A DNA stretch of 64,000 nucleotides from Closterium sp. NIES-65 (taxonomy: Eukaryota; Streptophyta; Zygnematophyceae; Desmidiales; Closteriaceae), in contig CANXME010000809.1 in NCBI GenBank assembly GCA_948144175.1, forward strand, positions 1 through 64,000. Direction: 5' to 3'. Position numbers and translations under genes: made by a program. A model generated the notes under the pieces. The model had not been told where the DNA came from. It was given only the letters and a program-made list of their open reading frames with translations, and ran no database searches. How positions within the stretch are numbered: the stretch's first letter is position 1; each line of letters begins with the position of its first letter. This document shows positions 43,197-54,303 of the stretch, piece by piece.

Positions 43197-44318
43197 GGGC
43201 AGTAACAGTGGAGCACCCCCGAAGTAAAAAAAGGGCAGTCGCCAGTAGCCGCGGATCGACTTGGCGATCGCGTGAAGATCCGGAAAGTAGGAAAGGGGGA
43301 CGACGTGGCGACTTCGGAGCGGGTGAAAAAAGGAGAAAATGATGGCGCGAATCTAAAACGTCACAACCGGCCGGCATCAGGGGAAATTACCAAGGCAAAT
43401 GGAGGCTGCGTAAAAAAAGACTTTGCACCGACCGGGAAACTCCAGCCGAACACCCACGAAAGTAAGAATTCGCTAAAAGTATCCTATAAAGATACTCTAA
43501 CAAAGAATATTGCTTCTCGTGGGTTTCAAGCCTTTAAAAAATTCAAGGGAGGTTAAGAGGCCTAGAAAAAGCCTTTAGAAATTATTCAGGTACCTGAGAA
43601 GTTGGGCAAAGTACTACGGAGCGTAGAAAAGGGTCGTGCATTCCGTGGAGTTAATATTCTCTCCCCGCAGCACAGTGTTAAGGCTCCCCGTTGCCCACAG
43701 GTGAAGCCTACACAGCTACCAAGGCTTAGAGGAGAATTCCAGGCTCCAGAGAAGTGGTACAAGCCTCGGAAAAATCCTCCTACCCCCCAAGTGAAGTTCG
43801 AAGAGAAAAGTGCTGAGTCAGGTATAGGAAATAGGGGTGGTATTCAGTTTGATGTACCCTATGATCCTATCAATGAGACCCTCTTTGGCTACTCAGCGCA
43901 GCAGGCACCACTACTCCTCGAGGTGTTATGTAAAGGACGACGCCTCCAGGCACTGGTGGACAGCGCTGCATCTCACTCGGTGTGTGGCCACGAGACGTTG
44001 GAGAAAATTGGGGAACCTTCCGAGGAGACCAAGTTCTCGGCAACGATGGTGGACGGTACAAAACTTCCCATCCACAGCGAAGCATCGCTGCAGCTGCACA
44101 TAGGGGCACTGAGGTGGAAGCCGATGTTGCCGATCACGAACATCAAGGGATCAGATTTCATCTTGAGGCGAGATTTCTTGAAGCGGTTCAACCCCGAGAT
44201 CGACTGGGTCAACAAGAAGGTGTGCATCTACAACAATAGGAAGCGGATAGCACTACGAAGCTGGACAGATCCAGGGGACATTCCTGAAACGACACTGGCA
44301 CGGTTCGAACGGAGGTAA
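43197..44318 (+). pseudogene. gypsy-2 gag end and protease region
   Basis: 43260-43555 is Lys-rich with no recognised domain. 43602-44318 encodes an aspartic-protease-like region: RRLQALVDSAASHSVCG (about 43935-43985), DGTKLPIHSEASL, then GSDFILRRDFLKRFNPEIDW, typical of Ty3/gypsy protease ends. Interrupted. Confidence 0.75.
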
Positions 44319-44339
44319 ACGAGAGTAACACGGGTTACC

Positions 44340-45794
44340 TAGCACTGGTCATGGCAGCAGCAGAGGAGGAGAAGCCGAGCTCCGAGCTCCCTGCAGCAGT
44401 GAAGGAGGTCTTGGAGCAGTACAATGATATAATGCCCGACTACCTTCCCGCATGCGTACCTCCAGCGCGCACCCGCGAGCACGAGATCGTGGAGGAACCA
44501 GGTGCGAAACCCGTCTAACGTGCACCATACCAACTGAGTCTGACCGAACTGACAGACATGAAGAAACAGATAGAGTATCTACTAGACAGAGAACTGATCC
44601 GCCCATCCACCTCTCCCTACGGTGCACCAGTCCTCTTCACTCCAAAACCAGACGGCAGTTCACGGATGTGCATGAATACCGCGCACTGAACAAACAGAGA
44701 GTTAAAAACAAATACCCCATACCGCGCATAGACGACCTATTGGACCAACTACGTGGTGCAACAGTGTTTTCGAAGCTAGACCTACGATCGAGTTACTAGC
44801 AGATCAAGATGGCGGACAACTCGATCCACAAGATGGCGTTCCGTACCAGATACGGCTCCTACGAATACTTGGTGATGCCGTTCGGACTCTGCAACACACC
44901 AGCGACGTTCCAGGCGGAGATAAATCATATCCTATGACCCCTGCTGGACGAGTGCGTAGTAGTGTACCTGGACGATATCCTCATCTACTCCAAGAACATG
45001 AAGGAGCACGTGGAGCATCTGCAGAAAGTCTTCGAGATCCTGCGGAATAACAAGTTCTACGTGAAGCTGTCGAAGAGCGACTTTGCCCTGAAGAAGGTGC
45101 AGTTTCTCGGGCACATGGTGAGTGCCGAGGGCATACACGTGGACCCGCAGAAGATCGAAGCTGTCAAAAAGTGGAAAGTTCCTGAGAACGTGAAGGAATT
45201 GCAGCAGTTCCTAGGCTTCGCCAACTACTACAACAGGTTCATACCGCAGTACGCTAAGATAAGAGCGCCACTGCCCGACCTACTGAAAAAGGATACCCCC
45301 TTCAAATGGGGTACTCCTCATCAGCAAGCCTTTGAACAGTTACAGACAGCACTGACCACAGCACCAGTACTCATCCTACCGGACCTCGAGAAGGACTACG
45401 TAGTTGAAGCAGACGCTTGACCAGGCAGTCGGAACAGTACTAATGCACGATCACGAGAACGGGTTACAGCATATCGCCTACCTCGGTAAGAAGCTATACG
45501 GAGCAGAACTGAACTACCCCATTCACGACAAGGAAGCCTTAGCGATAGTTGTAGCCTTCAAGGCATGGAGGTGTTACCTAGAGGGAGCCAAGACCACAGT
45601 CTATACTGACCACTACAGCCTCAAATACCTGAAGTCGCAGCCTACGCTCTCATGACGACAGGTGCGGTGGGTGGATTTCTTGGAGACCCACTTCCACTAC
45701 GACATCATCTACAAGCACAGGCTACACAACAAGGCAGATGCGTTGAGCCGCCGCGAACATGTAGCAGGCATCCAGCTCGACGCGATGAACCCTC
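44340..45794 (+). pseudogene. gypsy-2 reverse transcriptase and RNase H region
   Basis: RT palm and fingers about 44560-45130 ([11 protein letters not shown]-like start, [25 protein letters not shown], active-site YLDDILIYSK at 44965), thumb KKVQFLGHMVSAEGI and LQQFLGFANYYNRFIP, then RNase H-like HIAYLGKKLYGAELNYPIHDKEALAIV and TVYTDHYSLKYL (about 45470-45640), to NKADALSRREH just before element G. Interrupted. Confidence 0.85.
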
Positions 45795-46011
45795 TCTCAA
45801 AATATGTTATTTGTGTAGCCTGCAGAGGGGCACTCAATAGTGAGTACAGCCCCTTAGGGTTTCCTATTTGTATCCTACTGCTTGCTAGTACAATCATTCC
45901 TTCTCAATTCTGCTCGTGCACACAATCCTAGCTAGTACTTGGTGCCTCCTTTCGTAGTCCTACTGTGGCCTAGGCTACTAAGCCTAGGCCGTACTCCTAC
46001 TATATTTGACA
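45795..46011 (+). repeat. 5' LTR of element G
   Basis: 217 bp, ends TATATTTGACA. Contains the hairpin CCTAGGCT-ACTA-AGCCTAGG at 45969-45988. Confidence 0.9.
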
Positions 46012-46079
46012 TGGTATTAGAGGGCGGCATGTCTGCCGCCTTCCTATGTATGGGCCCACCACCCGCTTCCGCTGCCGTA

Positions 46080-46660
46080 CTGTCCGCCGCGCGCCCCGTG
46101 GTATGCAGCGGCGAAACCCTAATTTCTGCCCGCCGCGCGCTCGGGGCGCCTGGCAGTTTTCCCTTCCGTGGCGCCCGTCGTGGTGCCCTTGGGAGGGCCT
46201 CTTCGGTCCCCTCCCGTCGAAGCGCCCGTCGAGGCGCTCTCGGGGGCCCACGCGGCCTCCCCTCCCGTCGCCCGTCGAGGCGACCTCGGGGACCCGCGCG
46301 GCCTCCCCTCCCGTCGCCCGTCGAGGCGACCTTGGGGGCCCGCGCGGCCTCCCTACCAGTCGCCCGTCGTGGCGACCACGGGGGCCGCACGCGGTCCCCT
46401 CCCGTCGCCCCTCGAGGCAACTTCGGGGGCCGTGTACGGCCCTCCCCGTCGTCCGTCGAGGCGACTTCGGAGGGGCCCGCGTGGCGCCCTCCCCATCGTC
46501 CGTCAAGGCGACTTCAGGGGGCTCGCGCGGCGCCCTCCCCGTCGCCCGTCGAGGCGGCTCTGGGGGCCCGTCGCGGCGCCCGGGGGGGGGGGGGGGGTCG
46601 CGCGGCTCCGTTCTCGTCGCCCCTCGGGGCGCCCTGGGGGCCCTGGAGCCGCCCATCACT
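46080..46660 (+). repeat. GC-rich repeats in element G
   Basis: Units near 40-45 bp around CCCGTCGAGGCGACC and GGGGCCCGCGCGGCC. They leave long frames open on both strands but match no protein family known to me. A 16-G run lies at 46582-46597. Confidence 0.75.
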
Positions 46661-46695
46661 GCAGCAGCAGCCCATGGAGCCGCCCACCACAGCAG

Positions 46696-46944
46696 TGTCG
46701 AAATATGTTTGACATATTTTATAACTGCTTGTAGTTGTAGTTATTGTGCTTTGTAGGTGGTGCACCAATTTTGTTTCCTATGCTATATGTTCCTTGAAAC
46801 CTATAGTGAAATCATTTCCTTCCCAACTTCTCTTCCAACTCACTCGAACCTCACCCTAGGCACGACCCACTCGACATCCTAGATGGGCCTAGGCTACTAA
46901 GCCTAGGCCCTAGTTTAAACTACTCGTTCATTTTACTTTCGACA
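46696..46944 (+). repeat. solo LTR inside element G
   Basis: 249 bp, AT-richer than its surroundings, with 8-bp inverted ends TGTCGAAA and TTTCGACA. Flanks AGCAG (46691-46695) and AGTAG (46945-46949) agree in 4 of 5 bases. Carries the same CCTAGGCT-ACTA-AGCCTAGG hairpin (46888-46907) as the LTR of G, so it is a related but different LTR. No internal region. Confidence 0.72.
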
Positions 46945-47127
46945 AGTAGCAGCAGCCCTTGGAGCCGCCCACCATTGCAGCAGCAGCCCCCGGAGCCGCC
47001 CATAACTGCAGCAGCCGCCCCTGGAGCGGCCCGCGCTTGTAGCACCCGCCCCAGGACCCCTGCAGCAGCCCGCGACCCGCCCCTGCAGTTGCTCGTGATG
47101 TCGTCCCTGCACCCCATCCCCCCCCCT

Positions 47128-47154
47128 CCCCCCCCCCCCCCCCCCCCCCCCCCC
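47128..47154 (+). repeat. 27-C homopolymer in element G
   Basis: Uninterrupted C run, in a place comparable to the 43-C run of element E. Confidence 0.8.
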
Positions 47155-47761
47155 GTGCTGCCCATTCTCCCGTTCTGCCGTGTGTTCCGCGGTGGTTGAG
47201 GGGTTGGGTGGCGAGCATGGGGGTGAGCGGTGTGGACTTTCCCCTTCCCTTTCCCCTCCTCTTTTGTCTCCCACTGCTGCAGCTGCCGCTGCAAGGGGGT
47301 GGAGGTGTGGGAGCCGTGAGGAGTGGAGCTAGGGGGGTGATGTGGGAGTGGAGATAGGGGTGAAACTGGGGTGTGTGTCACGGGGGGTGGGACTGTTTGG
47401 GGAGGCTGAGAGGAGGCTGCCATCTTGTTTTCCGCAGCACCTGTAGTCCGGGGCGCTGTCCTGGTAGCCCAGAGAGCCTGCTGTGCCAGTCACCTGAGGG
47501 TCCGTTGCTCCTATAGCTCCTCGTAGCCCGTGAGCCAGTTACTCCAGTAGTCCGGGGCGCTGTCCCGGTAGCCACTGTGCCAGCCGCTCCAGTTGCCCGT
47601 GTGTCTGTAGCTTCAGCCGTCGTCTCCCATCTTCTCTCCTCTCACATTCCCTCCTCCTCCTCACTTGCCCACTGTGACTACCACTAGCTTTGCTCATAAT
47701 TGTGAACTACTGCTATGCTTGCTCATTGTGCTGATGACACCCCACTTTGGCAATGGGGGTG

Positions 47762-47978
47762 TGTCAGAATATGTTATTTGTGTAGCCTGCAGTGGGGCAC
47801 TCAATAGTGAGTACAGCCCCTTAGGGTTTCCTATTTGTATCCTACTGCTTGCTAGTACAATCATTCCTTCTCAATTCTGCTCGTGCACACAATCCTAGCT
47901 AGTACTTGGTGCCTCCTTTCGTAGTCCTACTGTGGCCTAGGCTACTAAGCCTAGGCCGTACGCCTACTATATTTGACA
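47762..47978 (+). repeat. 3' LTR of element G
   Basis: 217 bp, TGTCAGAATA...TATTTGACA, hairpin at 47936-47955. Confidence 0.9.
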
Positions 47979-47983
47979 CCCTC

Positions 47984-48213
47984 TGCTCAAGGGTCTATTC
48001 CAACATGGGTACTCCGTGGACGCAGAAATCGCCACAGCACAGATCAAGAAGTTGTTACAGTGGGAGAAAGACTAAGCTGTAAGGAAGGGTTCAGGATAGA
48101 TTTGGGTACCGAATTACGCCCCGCTATGGCAGATCCTATTGGAGGAGTTTCACGACGTACCATACGCGGGACATTTCCGGAGCAACAAGACGTTAGCAGG
48201 GATAGCGAAGTAT
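47984..48213 (+). pseudogene. gypsy-2 integrase zinc-binding region
   Basis: Encodes, with interruptions, the HHCC-type region: WVPNYA-like block, then ILLEEFHDVPYAGHFRSNKTL, typical of Ty3/gypsy integrase start. The gypsy-2 sequence then stops. Confidence 0.65.
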
Positions 48214-48248
48214 TACTAGTGAGGTTTGCACCCAAGAAGCCCCCTCCG

Positions 48249-48475
48249 CTACGCAAGTGCGTGTATATCGCGGAATCCCCGGCTCCTCAGGTACACTTGC
48301 AAAGCAGGGTGGTTTTCAATGTTGGCCAGGGGCACCAAGCTATCTTCAGTTGGCGTGCGGTCCTTCCAGCGAACGAGGAATTCAATCCTCCTGATCCCCG
48401 TGGGGTGGCGAATCCGATGACTTAGGATTTTTTCGGGTTCGATGATCGGCTCTTATGCAGGGCGAGTCATGGATG
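48249..48475 (-). pseudogene. chromodomain-like end of gypsy-3 polyprotein
   Basis: Minus strand, 48386 down to a stop at 48249: IEFLVRWKDRTPTEDSLVPL then ANIENHPALQVYLRSRG. The EFLVRWK and EDSxxPxxN pattern is that of the chromodomain found at the C-terminus of chromovirus integrases, which steers insertion to marked chromatin. Confidence 0.7.
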
Positions 48476-48487
48476 TGTCAAATTATA

Positions 48488-49025
48488 GTCACCCGCCTCC
48501 CTGACTCCCTTCGCGTAGTCAGGGACCACTTCCTCTCAGTCTGTCCCACCACTCTCACTGTTGACCTCCTAGAGAAGGCGCTCCTAGCAGCGGAGAAGAG
48601 CATAGTCGCTGTAGGAGCCTCTCGTGGTGACCCTCGCACCCCCATCTTTGAGGGGTGTTCCCCTTCCCCCATGTTGCCCTCTGTCGCCTCTGCTGCTGCG
48701 GCCGACCTCGTTGGTCTTGAGTCGGTCGGTGCGGCGTCTGCCCCTAGCGGGAGACGCCGCTCTGGCAAGGGCAAGGGGGGCAAGGGCGCGGGTGGAGCTA
48801 GCGGGGGTGGTGGAGGTGGCGAGGAGGCGGCGGAGGGAGTGGGGGTGGCGGTGGGAGTGGTGGCGGGGGTGGAGGAGTCAGTGGCAGCAGCGGAGGCGGA
48901 GGCGGCGGAGGCGGTAGCGGTGGGAGCAGAGGCGGCGGTGGTGGCGGAGGTGGAGGCGGCGGTGGTGGAGGAGGTGGAGCTGGTCGGATGGTGCTTCACA
49001 GCGGAGCGGCTCCGGTGGTGGTTAG

Positions 49026-49057
<32 letters not shown>

Positions 49058-49490
49058 TTCTCGGGACATCCCCCCTCCTCAGCAGCTCCGGGAGTGGTAC
49101 ACGCAGCGTCAGCGTGGTGGGGGTTCTGGCCCGTGCACCTACGTCCTTCGCTCCGGCGACCGCGCGGATGAGCACTATGGGGGTGCCCACCCCACCCAGC
49201 GCTGCTTTGGCCGCCTGACGGACGCTTGGCGTCAGCAGTTCCCGGAGGCTAGTGAGATCCCCCGCTGGGGAGAGCTGTCTAGGGCCAGTGTCGCTATCTA
49301 TGATCTTGACTTTGATGCTATCCTTGCTGCCATGTATGCTGTGACTATTAGTGATGAGGGTGACTATTACCGGTGTTTCCCGCCAGACCCGGGCATTGGT
49401 ACTGCTGCGCTAGGTGCTAGTGAGGCTGCTGCTGTAGGTGCCAGCGCGTCTGCGCCCTCAGGTACTGGTGAGGCTGTGCTCTCAGGTACC
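48488..49490 (+). pseudogene. gag latter half of copia I
   Basis: VTRLPDSLRVVRDHFLSVCP, AAEKSIVAVGASRGDPRTP, poly-Gly linker zone (48790-48990), knuckle-like segment (about 49130-49205) and YDLDFDAILAAMYAV. Interrupted. Confidence 0.78.
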
Positions 49491-49494
49491 GCGT

Positions 49495-50990
49495 CAGCTT
49501 CGGCCTCCCTCACCTTCACACTTGACTCGGGGGCTTCTCGCTCCTTCTTTCGACACCGCACCACACTCACGCCGCTTGGTCGGCCGGTTGCAGTCTCCCT
49601 GGCAGACCCCTCTGGGGGTCCTGTCCTCTCTCACTTCTCTACTGTCCTCCCGTGTCCGGCTGCCCCCTCTGGCACCTTGTCTGGTCTTTACCTCCCCTCG
49701 TTCTCGACAAACTTGGTGAGTGGTGCTGACCTGCAGGATGCGGGGGTTCACCAATTTACTCCTGCGAGTCAGCGGGTGACCCACTGCTCGGACGCACGCA
49801 CGGGCCGACACCTGGCCACGTTTTTGCGCCGGCCGGGGTCGAGCCTCTACACCCTGACCACTGGGTCCCCTCCTGTCCCTGCTTCTGGCCAGGTAGCTGC
49901 GTCGGGTCAGGTGTTTGCTGCAGCGTCCAGGTCTGGTCCTGAGTCTGCCCCCTGCTCGTGTCGCCTCCTGTCTCACGAGACTCTCCTGTGGCACCACCGT
50001 CTTGGTCACCCCTCCCTGCCTCGTCTCCAAGGCATGGCTTCCCGTGTCCTTGTCTCTGGTCTTCCCCGGTCCCTCCCTCCCCTTCCTCCGGGGCCTAGTC
50101 CTTCCTGTCTCCCCTGTGTCGAGGGGCGGCTCCGAGCTGCCCCTCACTCCTCTCAGTTTCCCCCGACAGAGGCCCCGCTGCAGACGCTTCACATGGACGT
50201 GTGGGGCCCGGCCCGCGTCCGTGGACAGGGTCACGAGCGCTACTTCCTGCTGGTGGTTGACGACTACTTGCGCTACACCACAGTCTTCCCCTTGCGCAGC
50301 AAGAGTGATGTCACTGAGGTGTTGATCGACTAGATCTGCGCAGCTCGTCTCCAGCTCAGGAGGAGCTTCGGCTCGGACTTTCCTGTTCTGCGTCTGCACT
50401 CTGATCGAGGCGGAGAGTTCTACTCTGGCCTTCTGCGAGCCTACTGTCGTGCGCGAGGCATCCGCCAGACCTTTACGCTTCCGGACTCTCCACAACAAAA
50501 TGGGATTGCTGAGCGACGCATTGGCATGGTCATGGACGTCGCCCGTACGTCCATGATGCATGCGGCTGCCCCCCATTTTCTGTGTCCGTTTGCAGTTCGG
50601 TACGCGGCGCATCAGATCAACCTTCACCCCAGGGTCTCCCGGCCGGAGACCTCCCCAGCCTTGCTGTGGACGGGGAAGGTCGGCGATGCGTCTGCGTTCC
50701 GTGTCTGGGGATCTCGGGCGTTTGTCCGCGACTTGTCTGCAGACAAGCTGTCCCCTCGTGCTGCTCCTTGTGTCTTCCTTGGCTTCCCCCCTGACGCCCC
50801 TGAGTGGCATTTCTACCACCCCACCTCTCGTCGTGTTCTTTCCTCCCAGAACGTCACGTTCGACGAGTCAGTCCCCTACTACCGCCTCTTTCCCTACCGC
50901 ACTCCTTCCCTCCCCCCGCCACCGCACTTCCTTGTGCCAGGTCCCCCCCCGGTAGACCCCCTCCCTCCTGAGGGTCCTGCCCCTTAAGGT
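49495..50990 (+). pseudogene. protease and integrase regions of copia I
   Basis: TLDSGASRSFF (about 49520), LLWHHRLGHPSLPRL (about 49985), LHMDVWGPARV (about 50190), LHSDRGGEFYS (about 50395), NGIAERRIGMVMDVA (about 50500), FLGFPPDAPE (about 50775). Long open stretches, few interruptions. Confidence 0.83.
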
Positions 50991-51024
50991 GTGTCCCAGG
51001 TAGACGTAGTCGAGCCGTTCGAGG

Positions 51025-52430
51025 TTGCTGGTGACTCTGGTACTGCTGCGGGTGCTGAGCCTGGGGGTGCTGACTCAGGGGGTGCTGCGCGCGTGGGTGC
51101 TGAGCCTGGGGGTGCTGAGTTTGGGGGTGCTGCGACTGGGGGTGCTGAGCCTGGGGGTGCTGCGACTAGGGGTGCTGAGCCTGGGGGTAATGCGACTGGG
51201 GGTGCTGAGCCCAGGGGTGCTACGAGTGGGGGTGCTGAGCCTTGGGGTGCTACGTCAGGAGCTTATGAGCTTGGAAGTGCTGCGTCTGGAGCTACTGAGC
51301 CTGGTGGTGCGGAGCCAGCGGCCGCTGGACCTGCTCGTGTGGCGTCTGGCAGTGCTGGGCCTGGAGGTTCTCCGGGTGCTTCGTCTCGGCGAGAGCCACT
51401 CTCTCCACAGGAGCTGCGCGAGTGGTTTGCCCGGCGCTGGAGGCGTACTGCTGGAGCTGGAGCTTCTTCGGCCGCTGAGGGTGCTGGTGCCGCCGGTCCC
51501 GGAGGTGCTCGTCCTGAGAGTGCTGGAGCTGCTGGGCCTGCGGGTACGACTGGAGCTGGAGCTGCTGAGGGTGTTGGCGCTGAGGCTACTGCTATCAGTC
51601 CAGGCGGTGGTCCTGCTGCGGGTGCTGCTGGTACTGCTGGAGGTCCTGCAGCTGGAGGTGCTGTTGGCGCTGGTGCTGGCGCTGAGGGTGCTGGTGCTGT
51701 CCCTACTGTGTCTGGAGTCACCGCGCGGCCTCGGCCGTACTTCGTTCCGCTCCTTCAGCAGGTTCTTGGTCCTTCTCCCGTAGAGTGTCCATCGCCTGTC
51801 CAGTCACAGTCACAGTTACCGCCCGCCTCCCCACTGCCTGCTCCCTCTCCTTACACTGGTCCTACTGGAGGTCTTGTTCAGCGTCGTGAGCCTGCGACTC
51901 GTCCCGCGTTGCCTGTTCGTGCTGCTCGCGCTAGTGGTCGCGGTTCGCGTCAGCATCCTCCTCCTGTCCCTGGCACGCACCGGATGTCTCTGCGTCCGTC
52001 CACTGCTCCTCTACGGGTCCCTTTGCCTTCTTCTCCTGAGTCCTCTCTTCCTGCGCTTGCCGACCCGGAGTCGGACTCTCTTCGTGCTGCCCGTCCTACT
52101 ATCACGCGTCTCCTTGCTACTGTCGTCACTGACCCCTCCTTTGAGTCCACTGCTGCGTCTGCTCTTGTTGTTGAGCTCGTCGACTTTGCTGCTCGCTGTC
52201 GTCTAGACTACGCAGCTAGTCTTGTTGCTGAGTCTGCGTCTGTCTGTCCTCCGTCCATCGGGGGTGAGTATGCTCTTGGCACGGACGTCCTTGAGGACAG
52301 GCAGGAGGAGTTCCAGTGTCTGGCTGCTGCTTCACCTCATCTCGCGTCCGTACTGCTTACCCCTGAGGGAGACCCGGATGCACTAGACATCCCGACTCCG
52401 CGCTCTTACGCGGAGGCCGTAGAGGGTCCC
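51025..52430 (+). repeat. repeat-rich linker of copia I
   Basis: About 51050-51300: 15-bp tandem units (GGTGCTGAGCCTGGG type). About 51430-51720: Gly/Ala repeats. About 51790-52430: conserved pre-RT segment. The pol frame is open through the whole linker in this element, which shows the repeats are coding in the family. Confidence 0.8.
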
Positions 52431-52439
52431 TACTCCTCT

Positions 52440-53969
52440 CAGTGGCAGGCAGCTATGGATGCAGAGATGGCTTCCTGGAAGTCCACAGGCACCTACGTTG
52501 ACGCGGTTCCTCCTTCTGGGGCGAACATCGTCAGTAGCATGTGGATCTTCAGGGTGAAGCGGCCGCCGGGCTCTCCACTTGTCTTCAAGGCGCGGTACGT
52601 GGCTCGTGGCTTCAGTCAGCGGCAGGGAGTTGACTACTTTCAGACCTTCTCTCCCACCCCGAAGATGACCACTCTTCGGGTGTTGCTACACATAGCCGCT
52701 CAGCGTGACTACGAGCTTCACTCCCTTGACTTGAGCACTGCTTTCCTGTAGGGTAGCCTGCACGAGGAGATCTGGCTGCGCCGTCCACCTGGCTTCACTG
52801 GGACTTTCCCTCCTGGCACCCAGTGGAGCCTCCGATGGCCAATCTACGGTCTCCGCCAGGCACCGCGCGAGTGGCACGACACACTGAGGACTACGCTTGC
52901 GGCTCTTGGGTTTGCTCCCTCTACTGCTGACCCGTCGTTGTTTCTGCGCACCGACACCTCTCTGGCACCGTTCTACATCCTCGTGTACGTCGACGACTTG
53001 GTCTTTGCCACAGCTGACACTGCTGGACTCGCCCACGTGAAGTCCGAGCTGCAGAAGAGACACACGTGCACAGACCTGGGTGAACTGCGCAGCTACCTTG
53101 GCTTGCAGATCTCCCGGGACAGAGCACGCCGCACCATTACCTTGACTCAGTCACACATGGTGCAGCAGGTCCTTCAGCGCTTCGACTTCTCGTACTCCTC
53201 GCCTCAGGCCACTCCTCTGTCTACTCGCCACTCGCTCTCAGCTCTGCCTTCGGATGAGTCCGTAGAGTCGAGTGGCCCGTACCCAGAGCTTGTTGGCTGC
53301 CTCATGTACCTGATGACCTGCACACGACCTGACCTTGCATACCCTCTTAGCATTCTTGCACGCTATGTTGCTCCTGGGAGACACAGACCAGAGCACATGG
53401 CTGCAGCGAATAGGGTGTTGCGCTACTTGTGCAGTACGTCGGGCATGGGGCTAGTGCTTGGAGGGCGGAGTCCAGTGGTCCTCATTGGGCACGCGGGCGC
53501 TTCTTGGGCTGACGACCAGGCTACGCAGCGGTCGTCACAGGGTTACACCTTCAGTCTTGGTTCCGGCTCTATTTCGTGGCGGGCTACTCGCTCGTCTTCT
53601 GTTCTCGGCTCCTGTTGTGAGGCTGAGATCTACGCCGGGGCCATGGCTGCACAGGAGCTTCGCTGGCTCACCTACCTGCTGACTGACCTCGGAGAGCCGC
53701 CTCGTTCTCCTCCAGTGCTGTACGTAGACAACAAGGCCATGCTGGCCTTGAGTCGGGAGCATAGCCTGGAGCACAGAACGAAGCACATTGCTCTCCGCTA
53801 CTTTCTTGCTCGTGATTTGCAGCAGCGTGGTCAGTTGCGAATTGCGTACGTGGCCTCCGAGGCCAACACTGCTGATGTTTTCACCAAGGCACTTCCGCCT
53901 TGTGATCATCAGCGTTTCTGCACTCAGCTGGGTCTTGTGCCTGTCTTGCCTCACTTGCTCACCCCTTGA
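52440..53969 (+). pseudogene. reverse transcriptase and RNase H regions of copia I
   Basis: KSTGTYVDAVPPSGANIV, GVDYFQTFSPTPKMTTLR, active-site YVDDLVFA (about 52990), then RNase H blocks CEAEIYAGA, YVDNKAMLAL, VASEANTADVFTKAL to the end at 53969. 343 codons open from 52938. Interrupted upstream. Confidence 0.87.
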
Positions 53970-54182
53970 CCTTGCTTGTACTCTTACATATATATATATG
54001 TACCTGCTCTTGCTTGTTTAGCCTTATATATATATATGTGTACTCCTGCATGTGAACTGGCCTTGTGGCCTTGACCTTGTGCTCGGACTGTGTGGTGACG
54101 TTGTGATCCACCTTGAGCTTTGTCTGCTTTGCTTGACCGGTCTTGTGACCCCTTGTTCTCCCCCACTTTGCCTATGGGGGTG
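53970..54182 (+). other. 3' non-coding end of copia I
   Basis: Contains TA-rich microsatellites (53987-53998, 54024-54038), the family tail with GTGATCCACC, and the polypurine tract at 54174-54182. The same tail is found in C, H and, inverted, in D and K. Confidence 0.7.
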
Positions 54183-54303
54183 TGTCAAATTATAATATTG
54201 TGTAGGCTATAGTGGGGTAGCCTATATGGGGTACACATTTCTAGGGTTGCATATTTGTATCACTTCCATTCCTTACTCATTCATTCTCGTTCTACTTTCC
54301 TCA
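54183..54303 (+). repeat. 3' LTR of copia I
   Basis: 121 bp, TGTCAAATTA...CTTTCCTCA; preceded by TATGGGGGTG. Confidence 0.88.

Larger units (their letters stand above)
45795..47978 (+). mobile_element. short non-autonomous LTR element G with a nested solo LTR
   Basis: 2184 bp. LTRs 45795-46011 and 47762-47978 (217 bp, 4 differences by my count), target duplication CCCTC at 45790-45794 and 47979-47983. Primer site TGGTATTAGAGG at 46012; polypurine tract CAATGGGGGTG. Interior: GC repeats (46080-46660), solo LTR (46696-46944), GCAGCAGCAGCCC-type repeats, a 27-C run (47128-47154), and a tail (47420-47761) shared with E and F. No gag or pol. Confidence 0.92.
34420..48213 (+). mobile_element. Ty3/gypsy element 2, split by copia H and element G
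   Basis: Plus-strand gypsy element in pieces 34420-35824, 43192-45794 and 47984-48213. Parts: 5' LTR, primer site, gag, protease, reverse transcriptase, RNase H and the integrase zinc-binding region, after which it stops. No 3' LTR is visible. Domain order (protease, RT, RNase H, integrase) is that of Ty3/gypsy. Fossil: incomplete, with several interruptions besides the two insertions. Confidence 0.85.
48476..54303 (+). mobile_element. Ty1/copia element I, 5' part incomplete
   Basis: 5828 bp flanked by GGATG (48471-48475 and 54304-54308). The 3' LTR is complete (54183-54303, 121 bp); at the left end only the first bases of an LTR are present, so leader and gag start are not represented. Parts: gag latter half, protease, integrase, linker, reverse transcriptase, RNase H, 3' end, polypurine tract. 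Target duplication on both sides shows that it inserted whole and was shortened later. Fossil: broken, about six interruptions. Confidence 0.9.

Noticed and set aside
45939-46756. Arg/Pro-rich host protein in element G
   Set aside because: Lies across the LTR end and GC repeats of a non-coding element, with competing frames on both strands.
49494-50819. 441-codon frame on the minus strand
   Set aside because: Antisense shadow of the protease-integrase region of copia I; the same shadow appears opposite the other copia elements (for example 57389-58459).
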